Shown here: positions 1 through 8,887 of the stretch, one piece after another
How positions within the stretch are numbered: position 1 is the first letter of the stretch
How the letters are laid out: every line of letters begins with the position of its first letter
DNA from: Legionella genomosp. 1
Lineage (GTDB): Bacteria > Pseudomonadota > Gammaproteobacteria > Legionellales > Legionellaceae
Direction of reading: 5' to 3'
Assembly (NCBI GenBank): GCA_945862275.1
Contig: CAMAYA010000014.1
Location: forward strand, 1-12,164
DNA length: 12,164 nucleotides
Position numbers and translations under genes: made by a program
The notes under the pieces: generated by a model
Database searches by the model: none
Seen by the model: the letters and a program-made list of their open reading frames with translations, nothing else
What the model was told of the DNA's origin: nothing

Positions 1-2
1 AT

Positions 3-476
3 ACCCGAGATCAATTGTTCGCACATCCAGGTGACACGCAAAGTGTACAAGCATTGCAAGATTTGAGTCGTGAGTTTATGCAACAAGAGCGTGAAGCGAT
101 TATTACGAGATTTGGTGATAGTCAGCAGGGCGCTCAAGTAGATAAAGCCTATCAGCAAGCGGCACATGACATTACAACGCAGTCGCAATCGTTGGATGCC
201 AGATATGTGTCATCTGGGGAACAACTAACCTTTGAGGCAAAGGATTTAGGGCTAGGTATTAATATGAATGATAAGCAGGCAATGGAAGTTAACGTGAATC
301 AAAAAGTGACACAATCTCATGATGCGGTTCAGGATAAAAAGCATGTTTTACAAGAAACAGCAGACAACTTGGCTAGTGATACAGGGCATCGGCTGGATAT
401 TGGTCGACAGAATGCAAAGCGTGGTGTTGCTTGGCATCCATTGAGAAACAATGATGATAAAAAGGAGAGATCATGA
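3..476 (+). CDS. traG: C-terminal end of a TraG-like conjugative mating-pair stabilisation protein (5' partial)
   Basis: The reading frame is open from the left edge (codons at 3, 6, 9... give TRDQLFAHPG), so only the last 158 residues are present. The TTG at 15 is an internal codon, not a start. The visible part is hydrophilic, rich in Gln, Asp and Lys, probably alpha-helical, and has no membrane segment. That fits the cytoplasmic or periplasmic C-terminal tail of F TraG, a large inner-membrane protein whose N-terminus serves pilus assembly and whose C-terminus serves mating-pair stabilisation and entry exclusion. The identification rests mainly on position: it lies immediately before a small membrane protein, traD and traI, as traG does in F. 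The tail itself contains no catalytic motif. The stop codon overlaps the next start (ATGA at 473-476), so the two are translationally coupled. Another Tra protein with a helical tail cannot be excluded. Confidence 0.6.
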   Translation, partial: TRDQLFAHPGDTQSVQALQDLSREFMQQEREAIITRFGDSQQGAQVDKAYQQAAHDITTQSQSLDARYVSSGEQLTFEAKDLGLGINMNDKQAMEVNVNQKVTQSHDAVQDKKHVLQETADNLASDTGHRLDIGRQNAKRGVAWHPLRNNDDKKERS

Positions 477-1069
477 ATTCGAAAGACCTAAAGCAAGCGA
501 TTGCGGATGATATTGAAGGATTAAAGAACTTTGATATCGATATCATGGAGTCAAAGGTGTATTACGGAGCGCTTCGTCGAGAGGCTTGTCGCTTGTTTTT
601 GTGGTTATGGCTAACGTTTATTGGAACGAAGATTTTTTGGATCCCTGTGCAATGGAAGGAATTTATTCAAGATCCACTGTATGCCATTGGATTTTTAACC
701 ATTGGATCGGCCCTTGTGGCACTGTTATTTGTCTTTATTGCGTTTTTGACGCTGAGTGACTTGGTGCTCTTTAAATATCAGATGAAACCTAAACTAAAAA
801 CAGGTCAGTTTCTTTGGGATGAGGCTACATTTGCGGGGCGTAAAGTCTATTTCTGGTTTGTCGGCTTGCTGATGGTTGCGAATGCGTTCATTGACTGGCC
901 TTATGTGCTGGGTGTCGAGTTTGGTGTAACGCTGGTGTCGATCATGATTGCAAAAATGTTATTTGAATTGGAACTGCGTCGCGTTGGGATCAGTGCGTTG
1001 TTTACAGTGATTAGAGAATATTTTGATAAGGATAAGAAGAAGTCTTATTCCGAATATCGTAACGAATAA
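473..1069 (+). CDS. Small multi-pass inner-membrane protein in the traS (entry-exclusion) position
   Basis: This protein has 198 residues. The start is supported by AAAGGAGA at 461-468 and by the ATGA overlap with the preceding stop. I see about four hydrophobic segments: roughly residues 41-60, 70-100 (long, perhaps one bent helix), 124-142 and 144-165. A charged N-terminus (1-40) and a Lys/Glu-rich C-terminal tail (181-198) flank them, with a basic cytoplasmic-type loop at 101-112. No enzyme motif is visible and I do not recognise the family. In F-like plasmids the gene between traG and traD is traS. TraS is a small, poorly conserved inner-membrane protein that recognises the TraG C-terminus of an incoming donor and blocks redundant entry. 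The same location, size class and translational coupling to the TraG-like gene make that role a fair inference, not a demonstrated one. A general membrane accessory of the transfer apparatus is the alternative. Confidence 0.75.
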   Translation: MNSKDLKQAIADDIEGLKNFDIDIMESKVYYGALRREACRLFLWLWLTFIGTKIFWIPVQWKEFIQDPLYAIGFLTIGSALVALLFVFIAFLTLSDLVLFKYQMKPKLKTGQFLWDEATFAGRKVYFWFVGLLMVANAFIDWPYVLGVEFGVTLVSIMIAKMLFELELRRVGISALFTVIREYFDKDKKKSYSEYRNE

Positions 1070-1105
1070 AATCATCTAAAACGTTTTATTTTTAACCATT
1101 TCAAT

Positions 1106-1124
1106 AGCAGTGGTAGCCGCTGCT
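1106..1124 (+). promoter_or_regulatory. Hairpin in the gap upstream of traD
   Basis: This perfect inverted repeat lies in the 84-bp gap between the small membrane protein and traD. AGCAGTGG pairs with CCGCTGCT in an 8-bp stem (one T-G pair) closed by the 3-nt loop TAG. It is followed by TTGCCT and then a run of A, not a U-tract, so it is a poor intrinsic terminator. It could be an RNA processing or stability element, or an attenuator that sets the ratio of the upstream genes to traD and traI. It ends about 20 nt before the traD ribosome-binding site (AGGAGA at 1144-1149). Confidence 0.35.
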
Positions 1125-1153
1125 TTGCCTAAAAAAAGACAACAGGAGACAAC

Positions 1154-3007
1154 ATGAGCCAAGAATCAAACCACAAACACTTTACCCGCGGTGGTCAAAT
1201 TGCGTTTCACAACTTGCGGATGTTGTTTCAAATCAACAAGGCTCTCTTTAACGTTCACTGCATCAGTTGGGTGGTGATTTGTGCGTTATGCGTCTGGTAT
1301 TTCATACCTAAAGATCTCCTTATTCACACGGCGGCCTATAAGGCGGCGACGGTTTTAAAGCTCGTGGGCAAGGAGCATGTATTTAACATTCCCTACCCAG
1401 GTGGTGTATTGAAGCAATCAGTGCATGCACTCACAACACATCCGTATTATCCCAAAATTGCGGCCATGTGTTTGCATCGATTTATCCAATGCGCTTGGAT
1501 GGCATTGGGCGCCTCATTAACACTTGCTGCATTGCTGTCCTGGTACTTTGTGAAAAAAGGAAAGTTTCAGTCTCAGAATCACTTTATTCGTGGCAGTCAG
1601 TTGGCGGAGCCACATATGTTGCGTCGGCAAATCATGAGCGAGCGCATGCATTCTGATATTACGTTGGATGGATTTCCCTTGATTAAAAACACAGAAGTCC
1701 AGCACTTGCTGGTGCATGGCACGGTGGGTAAGGGTAAAAGTCAATTCATCATGAAAATCATGGATGCGTTGCGCAAACGTGGTGACCGAGTCATTGTTTA
1801 TGACAAGGGATGCACGTTTACCGAAAATTATTTTGATGCAACACACGATCGCCTACTGAATCCGTATGATGAACGGTGTGCACCATGGGATTTATGGCAT
1901 GAGGCACCAACGGATGCGATGTTGGAAAACATGGCTGAAAGCCTTATCCCAATGCATGGCGAAAACGATCCATTCTGGGTTAATGCCGCACGCACGGTGT
2001 TTGCATCAGCCGCTAGCCGTATGCGTCATGATAGCGATAGGTCACTCGATAAACTGCTTAAACTATTGGTGACAGGGGAGTTTGAAGCGCTGGAGCCGTA
2101 TTTGAAAGGCACACCGGCGGCGACGTTAGTGAGCAATAAAATAGAAAAAACCGCGATTTCGATTCGTTCGGTGATTACAACGTACTTAAAGTCTATGCAG
2201 TCACTGGAGGGGCTCAATCAATCCAATGAAGAAGCATTTTCCATCCGAGATTACATTTTAAATCCCAATCAACGGGGCTGGTTATTCATATCCAGTAACG
2301 GCGAACAACACAAAGCGTTAAAGCCCTTAATTTCCATGTGGATTGCCATGGCGTCCATGACTTTGTTGAGCCTGCCCGAAGACAGTAACCGACGCATTTG
2401 GTTCATTTGCGATGAGCTGCCCAGTTTGCATAAATTGCCGATGTTGGGCGAAACGATAGCGGAAGTGCGTAAATTCGGCGGGTGTTTTTTATTAGGTATG
2501 CAAAGTTTTGCACAATTGGAAAAAGTCTATGGCCGCAGCGGCGCGGCTGAAATCTTTGACTTACTCAACACCCGAGCTTTTTTTGCAAGCCCCAGCAGTC
2601 AAATGGCGCAATTGGTGTCTAAAGAATTAGGCGATGAGGAAGTTGAGGATACGCGTGAGAACTACTCTTATGGCGCCAACTCCATTCGTGATGGGATTTC
2701 GATTGGTAAGAATCGTCTGACTCGCCCCATTGTGACTTATCCCGAAATCATGAGCATGGATGCATTGAGTTGTTATGTGCGCCTTCCTGGCGCGTACCCG
2801 ATTACCAAATTGCAATTGCAATACCAAAAGCGAGATATCAAAGCGCCTGGGTTTGTGCAACGCGACAGGGTGGTGCCCGCAGAGAGCATTGTGATAGATG
2901 GCAGCACATGCGCCTCTGATACAACGTCTTCAACCGATAGGGAGTTGCCCACCAAGCCTAAACGCACAAAAAAACCGGAATATGAAGCCGATCCATTGTT
3001 CACCTAA
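1154..3007 (+). CDS. traD: TraD, type IV secretion coupling protein (VirD4/TraD-family ATPase)
   Basis: This is the inner-membrane hexameric DNA-pump ATPase that docks the relaxosome onto the conjugative secretion channel. It has 617 residues, starting at the ATG preceded by AGGAGA (1144-1149). The N-terminus has FTRGGQIAFHNLRM, close to F TraD's TQGGQIA segment. Two membrane helices follow at about 37-52 and 112-133. The P-loop GTVGKGKS is at 189-196 and Walker B ICDELPSLHKLP at 418-429. Other stretches shared with F TraD include NPYDERCAPWDLW (236-248), IEKTAISIR (330-338), GWLFISSN (375-382), RKFGGC (439-444) and LNTRAFF (471-477). F TraD is about 717 residues; this one lacks most of the long Gln/Glu-rich C-terminal extension and ends in a short basic-then-acidic tail (600-617, ending DPLFT). 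The stop overlaps the traI Shine-Dalgarno, which indicates coupled expression. Confidence 0.97.
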   Translation: MSQESNHKHFTRGGQIAFHNLRMLFQINKALFNVHCISWVVICALCVWYFIPKDLLIHTAAYKAATVLKLVGKEHVFNIPYPGGVLKQSVHALTTHPYYPKIAAMCLHRFIQCAWMALGASLTLAALLSWYFVKKGKFQSQNHFIRGSQLAEPHMLRRQIMSERMHSDITLDGFPLIKNTEVQHLLVHGTVGKGKSQFIMKIMDALRKRGDRVIVYDKGCTFTENYFDATHDRLLNPYDERCAPWDLWHEAPTDAMLENMAESLIPMHGENDPFWVNAARTVFASAASRMRHDSDRSLDKLLKLLVTGEFEALEPYLKGTPAATLVSNKIEKTAISIRSVITTYLKSMQSLEGLNQSNEEAFSIRDYILNPNQRGWLFISSNGEQHKALKPLISMWIAMASMTLLSLPEDSNRRIWFICDELPSLHKLPMLGETIAEVRKFGGCFLLGMQSFAQLEKVYGRSGAAEIFDLLNTRAFFASPSSQMAQLVSKELGDEEVEDTRENYSYGANSIRDGISIGKNRLTRPIVTYPEIMSMDALSCYVRLPGAYPITKLQLQYQKRDIKAPGFVQRDRVVPAESIVIDGSTCASDTTSSTDRELPTKPKRTKKPEYEADPLFT

Positions 3008-3018
3008 AGGAGTCGAAC

Positions 3019-6000
3019 ATGTTAAGCCTACAAATCAAGCCGATTAACAATGCCAAGGATGCGGCACATTATTATTTCGCAAAAGACAATTATTACTTTA
3101 CCAGTGAATTAAGCACGCAATGGCAGGGGGAATCATCCATCCGATTAGGGCTTGAAGGGAGTGTGAAGCAAGATGAGCTCATGCGTGTATTAAGTGGAAC
3201 CTTACCGAATGGTACCGTCATTGGGCGAAAAACCGCAGAAGGTGAGCTGCAACATCGAGGAGGTTATGATTTAACGTTTTCCGCCCCGAAATCGGTGTCC
3301 TACTTAGCATTGGTGGGCGGTCACAAGGAGTTGATTGATATTCATAATCAGGCGGTCTCTAAAGTCTTAGTGACCATTGAACAACATGCCGCCGAAGCCC
3401 GTAAACAGGGCAAGACTGGCATGGAATATGAAAAAACGGACAATTTAAGTTTTGCGACCATTAATCACGACACCTCACGTGAACGCGACCCGCATTTACA
3501 TACCCATGCGTTGTTGATGAATTTAACCGAGCGCAGTGACGGAAAATGGCGGGCGCTCGCTTCTGATATCAGCCGGAATCATGGCACGATGGAATGGGTG
3601 ATGGATAACAAGATTTTTTTAGGACTGATTTATCGCTCAGAGCTTGCGGTGGGTTTAAAAGAAATGGGTCTTGAGGTTGCACATACGGGTGACCAACATG
3701 GGCTGTTTGAAATTAAACATTTCAATGCCGATTTATTGACCTTTGTATCGAAACGTCGCACGCAGATTGAAGACAGGGTATCAACCATGCAGTCTGATAC
3801 GGTGAAGGCCTATGATAGGGCAACGCTGGATACACGAAAATCAAAACAGGTGAATAACAGTGATGAATTGCAGCAACATTGGCGACAAGAAAGTGCCTTG
3901 TTTGGTGTTAATCCTGATTCGTATTTGAGTGAATTACAAGCGATGACCTTGGCATCACGAGAAGCGGGTATAGGCGTCAATAAATCTGGACAGGCAAATG
4001 AGGCCGTGCAAGATGCGATGGCGCATTTGGCCGAAGGAAGGCTATCATTTGGGTTTAATGAGTTATTACAAGCAAGCCTGCAATTGTCCATTGGTGAATG
4101 TAGCTTGGATGCTTTGCTGCATGAAATTGAGCAGGCAATTCAATCAAAAACACTAATCGCGCTGGATGCAAAAGAGAAGCAATTTACAACGGCAGCGCTC
4201 ATTGAGCAGGAACGAACGCTGGTTTATAAAATGAGTTCCATGCGAGCCCAACAGCGTGGGATTCCTGCTGATAAGTTGCATGTTGAAACACTCACGACGA
4301 ATGATTCCATGCAAAAATCGGTGGTCCAGGCGCTTTATCAAAAAGACGCCGTGGTTCGAATTCGTCAAGACAGTGCTACATCGCGTGAACTATTGAGCAC
4401 TCTAATCCATTATGGCGAAACATCTAAACGAGTACAGGTTTTAACCCCTACACGGGGATTGGCGAACACCATCAATGATGCCACGCATAAAACACCCCAG
4501 TCCTTGTGGCAATGGCTCACGTCCATCGGTAAACCGGATATCGCACAAACACTCACCCGCTTTAATCAATCGCATCAAGACGACCATCGATTGCCGTTTT
4601 TTTCTCGAAAAAAAGAAAGCGAGCTTTTGATTGTGGATGACGTACAACGTGTATCACCGAAAGAATTAGACCAATTCCTGGATATTGCTTCTCTCCGAGA
4701 CGCAAAAATCATTCTTCTTGAAAAGCCCATGGGGTTGCAGGGCATGCACAGTGATGTATCAGTGCTGATGGATAAAGCGCGGGTGAAAACGTTTGAGGTC
4801 ACCCATGATGCTAAAGCGGTCATATCCGTTCAGTTGCTTGAGCAAAGAAATAATGAAGAACGGTTGACTGCCTGTGCCAAGCATTATGCTAATTGGGATG
4901 CGTCAACTCGGCGTGACAGTCATGTATTGACGGCATCAAAGCTTGAGGCCGTGGTGCTTAATCAGCTTATTCGTGAGCAATTAAAAAATCAGGGTGAATT
5001 ATCGCATCAAGAAAGGACCATCGAAACATTAAGCCCTGTTTATTTAACCGACGTTGAAAAGAAGCTCGCTAAAAGTTATCAGCCAGGATGGGTGATTTTT
5101 CAATCGACTCGCAGTGAAATGAAAAAATTGACCGTGTTGTCGGTTTGTGAACAAGAAAATCGACTCATGGTGGTGGATAGGGATGGTGTCGCGTCAAAAT
5201 TATTTGCAAGCAGCATGAATCGTAAAACACAGGTGTATGAGCCGCAATCGTTAAGCATTGCACAAGGCGATTGGCTGATGACAACGGGTGGTCTGGATGG
5301 TTTAAAAGCGGGAAGTGCCGTTGAGGTGACGGACTTGACACGCCATGGCATGACCTTAAAGGCAGGCAAGCGCACGCACCATTGTTTCTTTGCAGAGCAC
5401 GAACAGTTACCGCTCATGCACCGCTACGCTAAAAGTTTACATACGCATGATATGACGATAAAGCCGCAAACCTTACTCACGTTGCCTGCGTATGCGTTAC
5501 GAAAAAATACGCTATCTGTGGTCATGGACAGTAGCCAGACGCAATTAACCATTGTGACGGACGATGTGGCAAAAGCACAACATTATGCGAAACGTATTCG
5601 TGAAAACAACACCGTCATTGATTTAACGTTAGATGCAGCGGTCAAAATCAATCCAGCGTTACAAAATGTTACTCCAAACGCTTCATTGGACGCACAGTTA
5701 AAGCAGGCCGTGAGTCATCTAACGGCAGAAAAACCTAAACTGACCGAGAGTGAAAAAGCGTTGTTATCCGTGACTGAGCATCTTGCGGAGCGTGAGGCGG
5801 CGTTTAGTCAGTTTGATTTGTACGCATTAGCGCTCAAGCAATCCATGGGTAAAGCGGCCTTCTCATCATTGGAAACAACATTAGCGAGTCTGATGGATAA
5901 AGGTCATTTGATTCAAGCGCGCCCAGGTATTCTTACGACGCCTGAGGCTCTAAAACTTGAAACACAATTACTTGAAAACATACGCGCTGGGAAGAGTGCA

Positions 6001-8808
6001 GTACACTCATTATTAACACCAGATGAAGCCATGGGACGTTTTAGTGAAGCCAATTTAACGAGAGGACAGCGCGAGGCGTGTCATTTAATCACGACCACGC
6101 GCGATCGTTTTGTGATGATTCAAGGGTATGCCGGTACTGGTAAAACCACGATGACGAAAACAGCCATTGATGCGATTAGTGCTGTTAAAAATACATTGCA
6201 GCAAGACATGAATATGATTGCTGTGGCACCGACGCATCAAGCAGTCAATGAAATTCGCGCGTTAGGAATTGAGGCGCGAACATTGAAACGGTTTTTAATC
6301 GATGAAGTACAAACACCATCATTGCATGCTAACACTTTGGTGCTGTTGGATGAGTCCAGCATGGTGGGTAACCGCGATTATGCAGCCCTTACACAATTGA
6401 TTCATCAACATGGCGCACGCTGCGTGATGTTAGGCGATATCGCACAACACCAAGCGATTGATGGTGGAAAGCCCAGTGCTTTATTGCTAAAGGAAGGCAG
6501 CCTCGCGGTGGCCTACATGGATGAAATCGTGCGACAGAAGAGTAGTGCGTATAAAGTCGCTGTGGAAACATTGATGGGTGGAAAGACCGATAAGGCGCTA
6601 GCCATGCTGGCTGCTTTGCCACTAACGCCAGTGACGCGACTTGCGGATTGGCAGCAATATGACTCATTGCTGCATTCAGTGGCGGAAGTCAGTTTTGATG
6701 AAAATGCACCAGATGGGCCGTGGCTAAGTCATACATCACGGTTTGATAAGATTAATCACGATAGCCTTATTGGCGTTGCAGTGGATGATTATTTATCCAG
6801 AACCAGCGATTGCCGCGATCAGACCATTGTTGTTATCCATGAAAACAATGCACGAGAGATCGCCAATCAGCGCATCCGTGAAGGGTTAATAAAGCAAAAA
6901 GCATTGGGTATTGAAAATGAGCCTTTCTCTCGTCTGATGGGCACAAATTACAGTGCGGCCGAGTTGCGGCAAGCCGATATATATGAGGCTTGTCTGCAAA
7001 AAAAAGCCGATTATTATCTAAAGAAGGACAACTTATATTATCGCGTTCAAGGTGTGGATAAAAAGACAGGCGTTGTTGAGCTTCGCCATGACTCAGGCAA
7101 AGTCTTAAATTTTTTACCAGAAAAAGTACCTGATGATGGACGCATGGCTTTATTTGAAAAAAAATCCGCAAACATTTCAGTCGGTGAAAAAATACACTTT
7201 AAAACATCCGAACCGTCGTTAGAGCGTTTTGCGAATCAATCCTTACAAGTCATGGCCGTTAACACCGATTCGATGATTGCCATGGATAAAACAGGAAAAT
7301 CACATCGACTCGATAACAAATCATTATCGGATAGCCACTGGGATTACAGTTATACCGCCACAAGCTATGCCATTCAGGGCGCGTCCGCGCAATTTGTAAT
7401 TGGGGTTGAGGATACGAGAAATCCAAAGGTCTCGCATTTTCGAAGTTTTTATATCACAGCGACCCGTGGCGTGCTGCACGCAATGATTTATACGGATAGC
7501 TATGATCAATTAAAAGAACGGTTACATCATCACCCTGATAAATATTCAGCATTAGAGCAAATGGGAGCATTAAACGCTAAGCCGCAGGTGGTTTCAAAAG
7601 ATGATACTAAGCCAAAGGCCGTAAAAAGTAATTTTAAATCCCCCGTTTTAGATGCACGTGAGATTTCAGAACATTTATCATGCAATGCCGAGCAGGTGGT
7701 GGAGTCATTGCTGGGTGCACCAAATACCAGTCTATCCTCAAAAAACGAATATCGGTATGGTAAAAAAGGTAGTCTATCGATTGCCATGAGCGGTGAAAAT
7801 CGCGGAACCTGGTTTGATTTTGAAACATCTGAAAGTGGTAATCTGTTGCACTTGATTCAGCGTACATTAAATCTGGATTTTAAAGCAGCATTAACCTTTG
7901 GGGCTAAACTCACAGGGGATGATTTGAAGTTAGAGCGGCCGAAAGCGCCTGTTGTCATCAAAGAAAAAAAGCGAGCAGGTAAAACCAATGATTATGCATT
8001 GAAGCTCGCCAAAGAGTCGCAACCCATTCATGGCACATTAGCGGAAAAATATTTGACGCAGCATCGCGCGATTACAACGCTTATATGCCAAGATCTTCGT
8101 TTTCACTCCAATGTATACAGCCGAGAGGAGGGCAATAATCAATCCCTACCCGCACTCGTGGCCATTGCACGTGATAAAGATCATAACATTCGTGCAGTAC
8201 AGACTATTTATCTCGATAAAGATACGGCTGCAAAGGCCAATCGCGCGGTACCTAAACGAACATTTTCATCCATTGAAGGCGCGGCCGTTATTTTGAATAA
8301 AGGCCAACATTCAGAGTCGGTCACTTACCTTGCAGAAGGGGTTGAGACGGCTTTGAGCATTCAGGATGCCGTGAAACATGAACGGGTATTGGCAGTGTTA
8401 GGTAAACAAAATTTTGCATCCATTGATACCAATCTTTTAACGAAGCATGTGGTGTTGTGTTTGGATAATGATGGCAAGGATATTGCTCAAGACAAATTGA
8501 TTAATAGGTCGATTCAACGCTTGCAAGATCAAGGTAAAACGGTTGCTATTGCTTATCCTCATGAGCGTGGTGATTTTAATGATATTGCCAAGAAGATGGG
8601 TGTCAGTGGCGTGGTGGAGGCACTGAAGCAGGTAACCGTTCCTAATCAGATCAATGAAAACAAGCGCATTGTGGCGAGTAATGAGGTTAAAATGGTTAGT
8701 GAGCATCAGGCTATAAAACAGGATATTGGATCATCGGATCAGGAACGAACGGGTCTGCTTGTTAAACAGGATAAATCGCTGGAGCGATTGGAGCGTGAGA
8801 TTTATTAG
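3019..8808 (+). CDS. traI: TraI, conjugative relaxase-helicase with a C-terminal primase-like/Toprim module
   Basis: This enzyme nicks oriT, becomes covalently bound to the 5' end and unwinds the transferred strand. It has 1929 residues (F TraI has 1756). The start follows AAAGGAG at 3006-3012. The TrwC-type relaxase spans about 1-290, with catalytic tyrosine pairs Y18/Y19 and Y25/Y26 and the metal triad H150, H161, H163 in NHDTSRERDPHLHTH. LDTRKSKQ (270-277) is identical to F. Residues of about 390-830 match F's degenerate helicase-like ssDNA-binding domain: no P-loop, but IVDD at 538-541. The active RecD-like helicase spans about 1010-1500, with GYAGTGKTT (1036-1044), LLDESSMVG (1109-1117), GDIAQHQAI (1139-1147), YAIQGAS (1450-1456) and TATRG (1480-1484). 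Residues of about 1540-1870 form a primase-like module: GTWFDFETSESGNLLHLI (1596-1613), an LPALVA segment (1709-1714), and Toprim motifs AEGVETALS (1772-1780), LDNDG (1815-1819) and DFND (1852-1855). The C-terminal tail (1870-1929) is charged. No frameshift is visible. Confidence 0.96.
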   Translation: MLSLQIKPINNAKDAAHYYFAKDNYYFTSELSTQWQGESSIRLGLEGSVKQDELMRVLSGTLPNGTVIGRKTAEGELQHRGGYDLTFSAPKSVSYLALVGGHKELIDIHNQAVSKVLVTIEQHAAEARKQGKTGMEYEKTDNLSFATINHDTSRERDPHLHTHALLMNLTERSDGKWRALASDISRNHGTMEWVMDNKIFLGLIYRSELAVGLKEMGLEVAHTGDQHGLFEIKHFNADLLTFVSKRRTQIEDRVSTMQSDTVKAYDRATLDTRKSKQVNNSDELQQHWRQESALFGVNPDSYLSELQAMTLASREAGIGVNKSGQANEAVQDAMAHLAEGRLSFGFNELLQASLQLSIGECSLDALLHEIEQAIQSKTLIALDAKEKQFTTAALIEQERTLVYKMSSMRAQQRGIPADKLHVETLTTNDSMQKSVVQALYQKDAVVRIRQDSATSRELLSTLIHYGETSKRVQVLTPTRGLANTINDATHKTPQSLWQWLTSIGKPDIAQTLTRFNQSHQDDHRLPFFSRKKESELLIVDDVQRVSPKELDQFLDIASLRDAKIILLEKPMGLQGMHSDVSVLMDKARVKTFEVTHDAKAVISVQLLEQRNNEERLTACAKHYANWDASTRRDSHVLTASKLEAVVLNQLIREQLKNQGELSHQERTIETLSPVYLTDVEKKLAKSYQPGWVIFQSTRSEMKKLTVLSVCEQENRLMVVDRDGVASKLFASSMNRKTQVYEPQSLSIAQGDWLMTTGGLDGLKAGSAVEVTDLTRHGMTLKAGKRTHHCFFAEHEQLPLMHRYAKSLHTHDMTIKPQTLLTLPAYALRKNTLSVVMDSSQTQLTIVTDDVAKAQHYAKRIRENNTVIDLTLDAAVKINPALQNVTPNASLDAQLKQAVSHLTAEKPKLTESEKALLSVTEHLAEREAAFSQFDLYALALKQSMGKAAFSSLETTLASLMDKGHLIQARPGILTTPEALKLETQLLENIRAGKSAVHSLLTPDEAMGRFSEANLTRGQREACHLITTTRDRFVMIQGYAGTGKTTMTKTAIDAISAVKNTLQQDMNMIAVAPTHQAVNEIRALGIEARTLKRFLIDEVQTPSLHANTLVLLDESSMVGNRDYAALTQLIHQHGARCVMLGDIAQHQAIDGGKPSALLLKEGSLAVAYMDEIVRQKSSAYKVAVETLMGGKTDKALAMLAALPLTPVTRLADWQQYDSLLHSVAEVSFDENAPDGPWLSHTSRFDKINHDSLIGVAVDDYLSRTSDCRDQTIVVIHENNAREIANQRIREGLIKQKALGIENEPFSRLMGTNYSAAELRQADIYEACLQKKADYYLKKDNLYYRVQGVDKKTGVVELRHDSGKVLNFLPEKVPDDGRMALFEKKSANISVGEKIHFKTSEPSLERFANQSLQVMAVNTDSMIAMDKTGKSHRLDNKSLSDSHWDYSYTATSYAIQGASAQFVIGVEDTRNPKVSHFRSFYITATRGVLHAMIYTDSYDQLKERLHHHPDKYSALEQMGALNAKPQVVSKDDTKPKAVKSNFKSPVLDAREISEHLSCNAEQVVESLLGAPNTSLSSKNEYRYGKKGSLSIAMSGENRGTWFDFETSESGNLLHLIQRTLNLDFKAALTFGAKLTGDDLKLERPKAPVVIKEKKRAGKTNDYALKLAKESQPIHGTLAEKYLTQHRAITTLICQDLRFHSNVYSREEGNNQSLPALVAIARDKDHNIRAVQTIYLDKDTAAKANRAVPKRTFSSIEGAAVILNKGQHSESVTYLAEGVETALSIQDAVKHERVLAVLGKQNFASIDTNLLTKHVVLCLDNDGKDIAQDKLINRSIQRLQDQGKTVAIAYPHERGDFNDIAKKMGVSGVVEALKQVTVPNQINENKRIVASNEVKMVSEHQAIKQDIGSSDQERTGLLVKQDKSLERLEREIY

Positions 8809-8877
8809 TCCATAATTATCAGTATGATCAGCTAGGTTGATAGGATCTATAGTATACTTTCGCGCGATCGTGATAAA

Positions 8878-8887
8878 TTTTTTTTTT
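8878..8887 (+). repeat. T10 homopolymer directly before the start codon
   Basis: Ten consecutive T residues lie immediately upstream of the ATG at 8888. A second run of seven T (8895-8901) lies between that ATG and the in-frame ATG at 8903. Such tracts are prone to slippage in replication and transcription. Length changes here would alter spacing in the leader, and would shift the frame of a protein begun at TTG 8837. Confidence 0.6.

Noticed and set aside
1468..2860. Open frames of 62-109 codons on both strands inside traD (for example 1517-1846 minus and 1866-2072 plus)
   Set aside because: They lie wholly within the strongly conserved traD frame, have no ribosome-binding sites and no recognisable protein features.
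3810..8706. Several minus-strand open frames and the plus frame 8111-8296 inside traI
   Set aside because: They are shadows of an uninterrupted 1929-codon gene whose domains run through all of these positions.
8827..8841. Short inverted repeat ATCAGC/GTTGAT after traI as a terminator
   Set aside because: The stem is only 6 bp with a G-T pair and low GC, and no T-run follows it directly; the T10 tract is 36 bases further on.
8837..8887. TTG 8837 as the start of the KOW-like gene
   Set aside because: It would add a hydrophobic leader unlike the rest of the protein and has no properly spaced ribosome-binding site; ATG 8888 or 8903 is more plausible.
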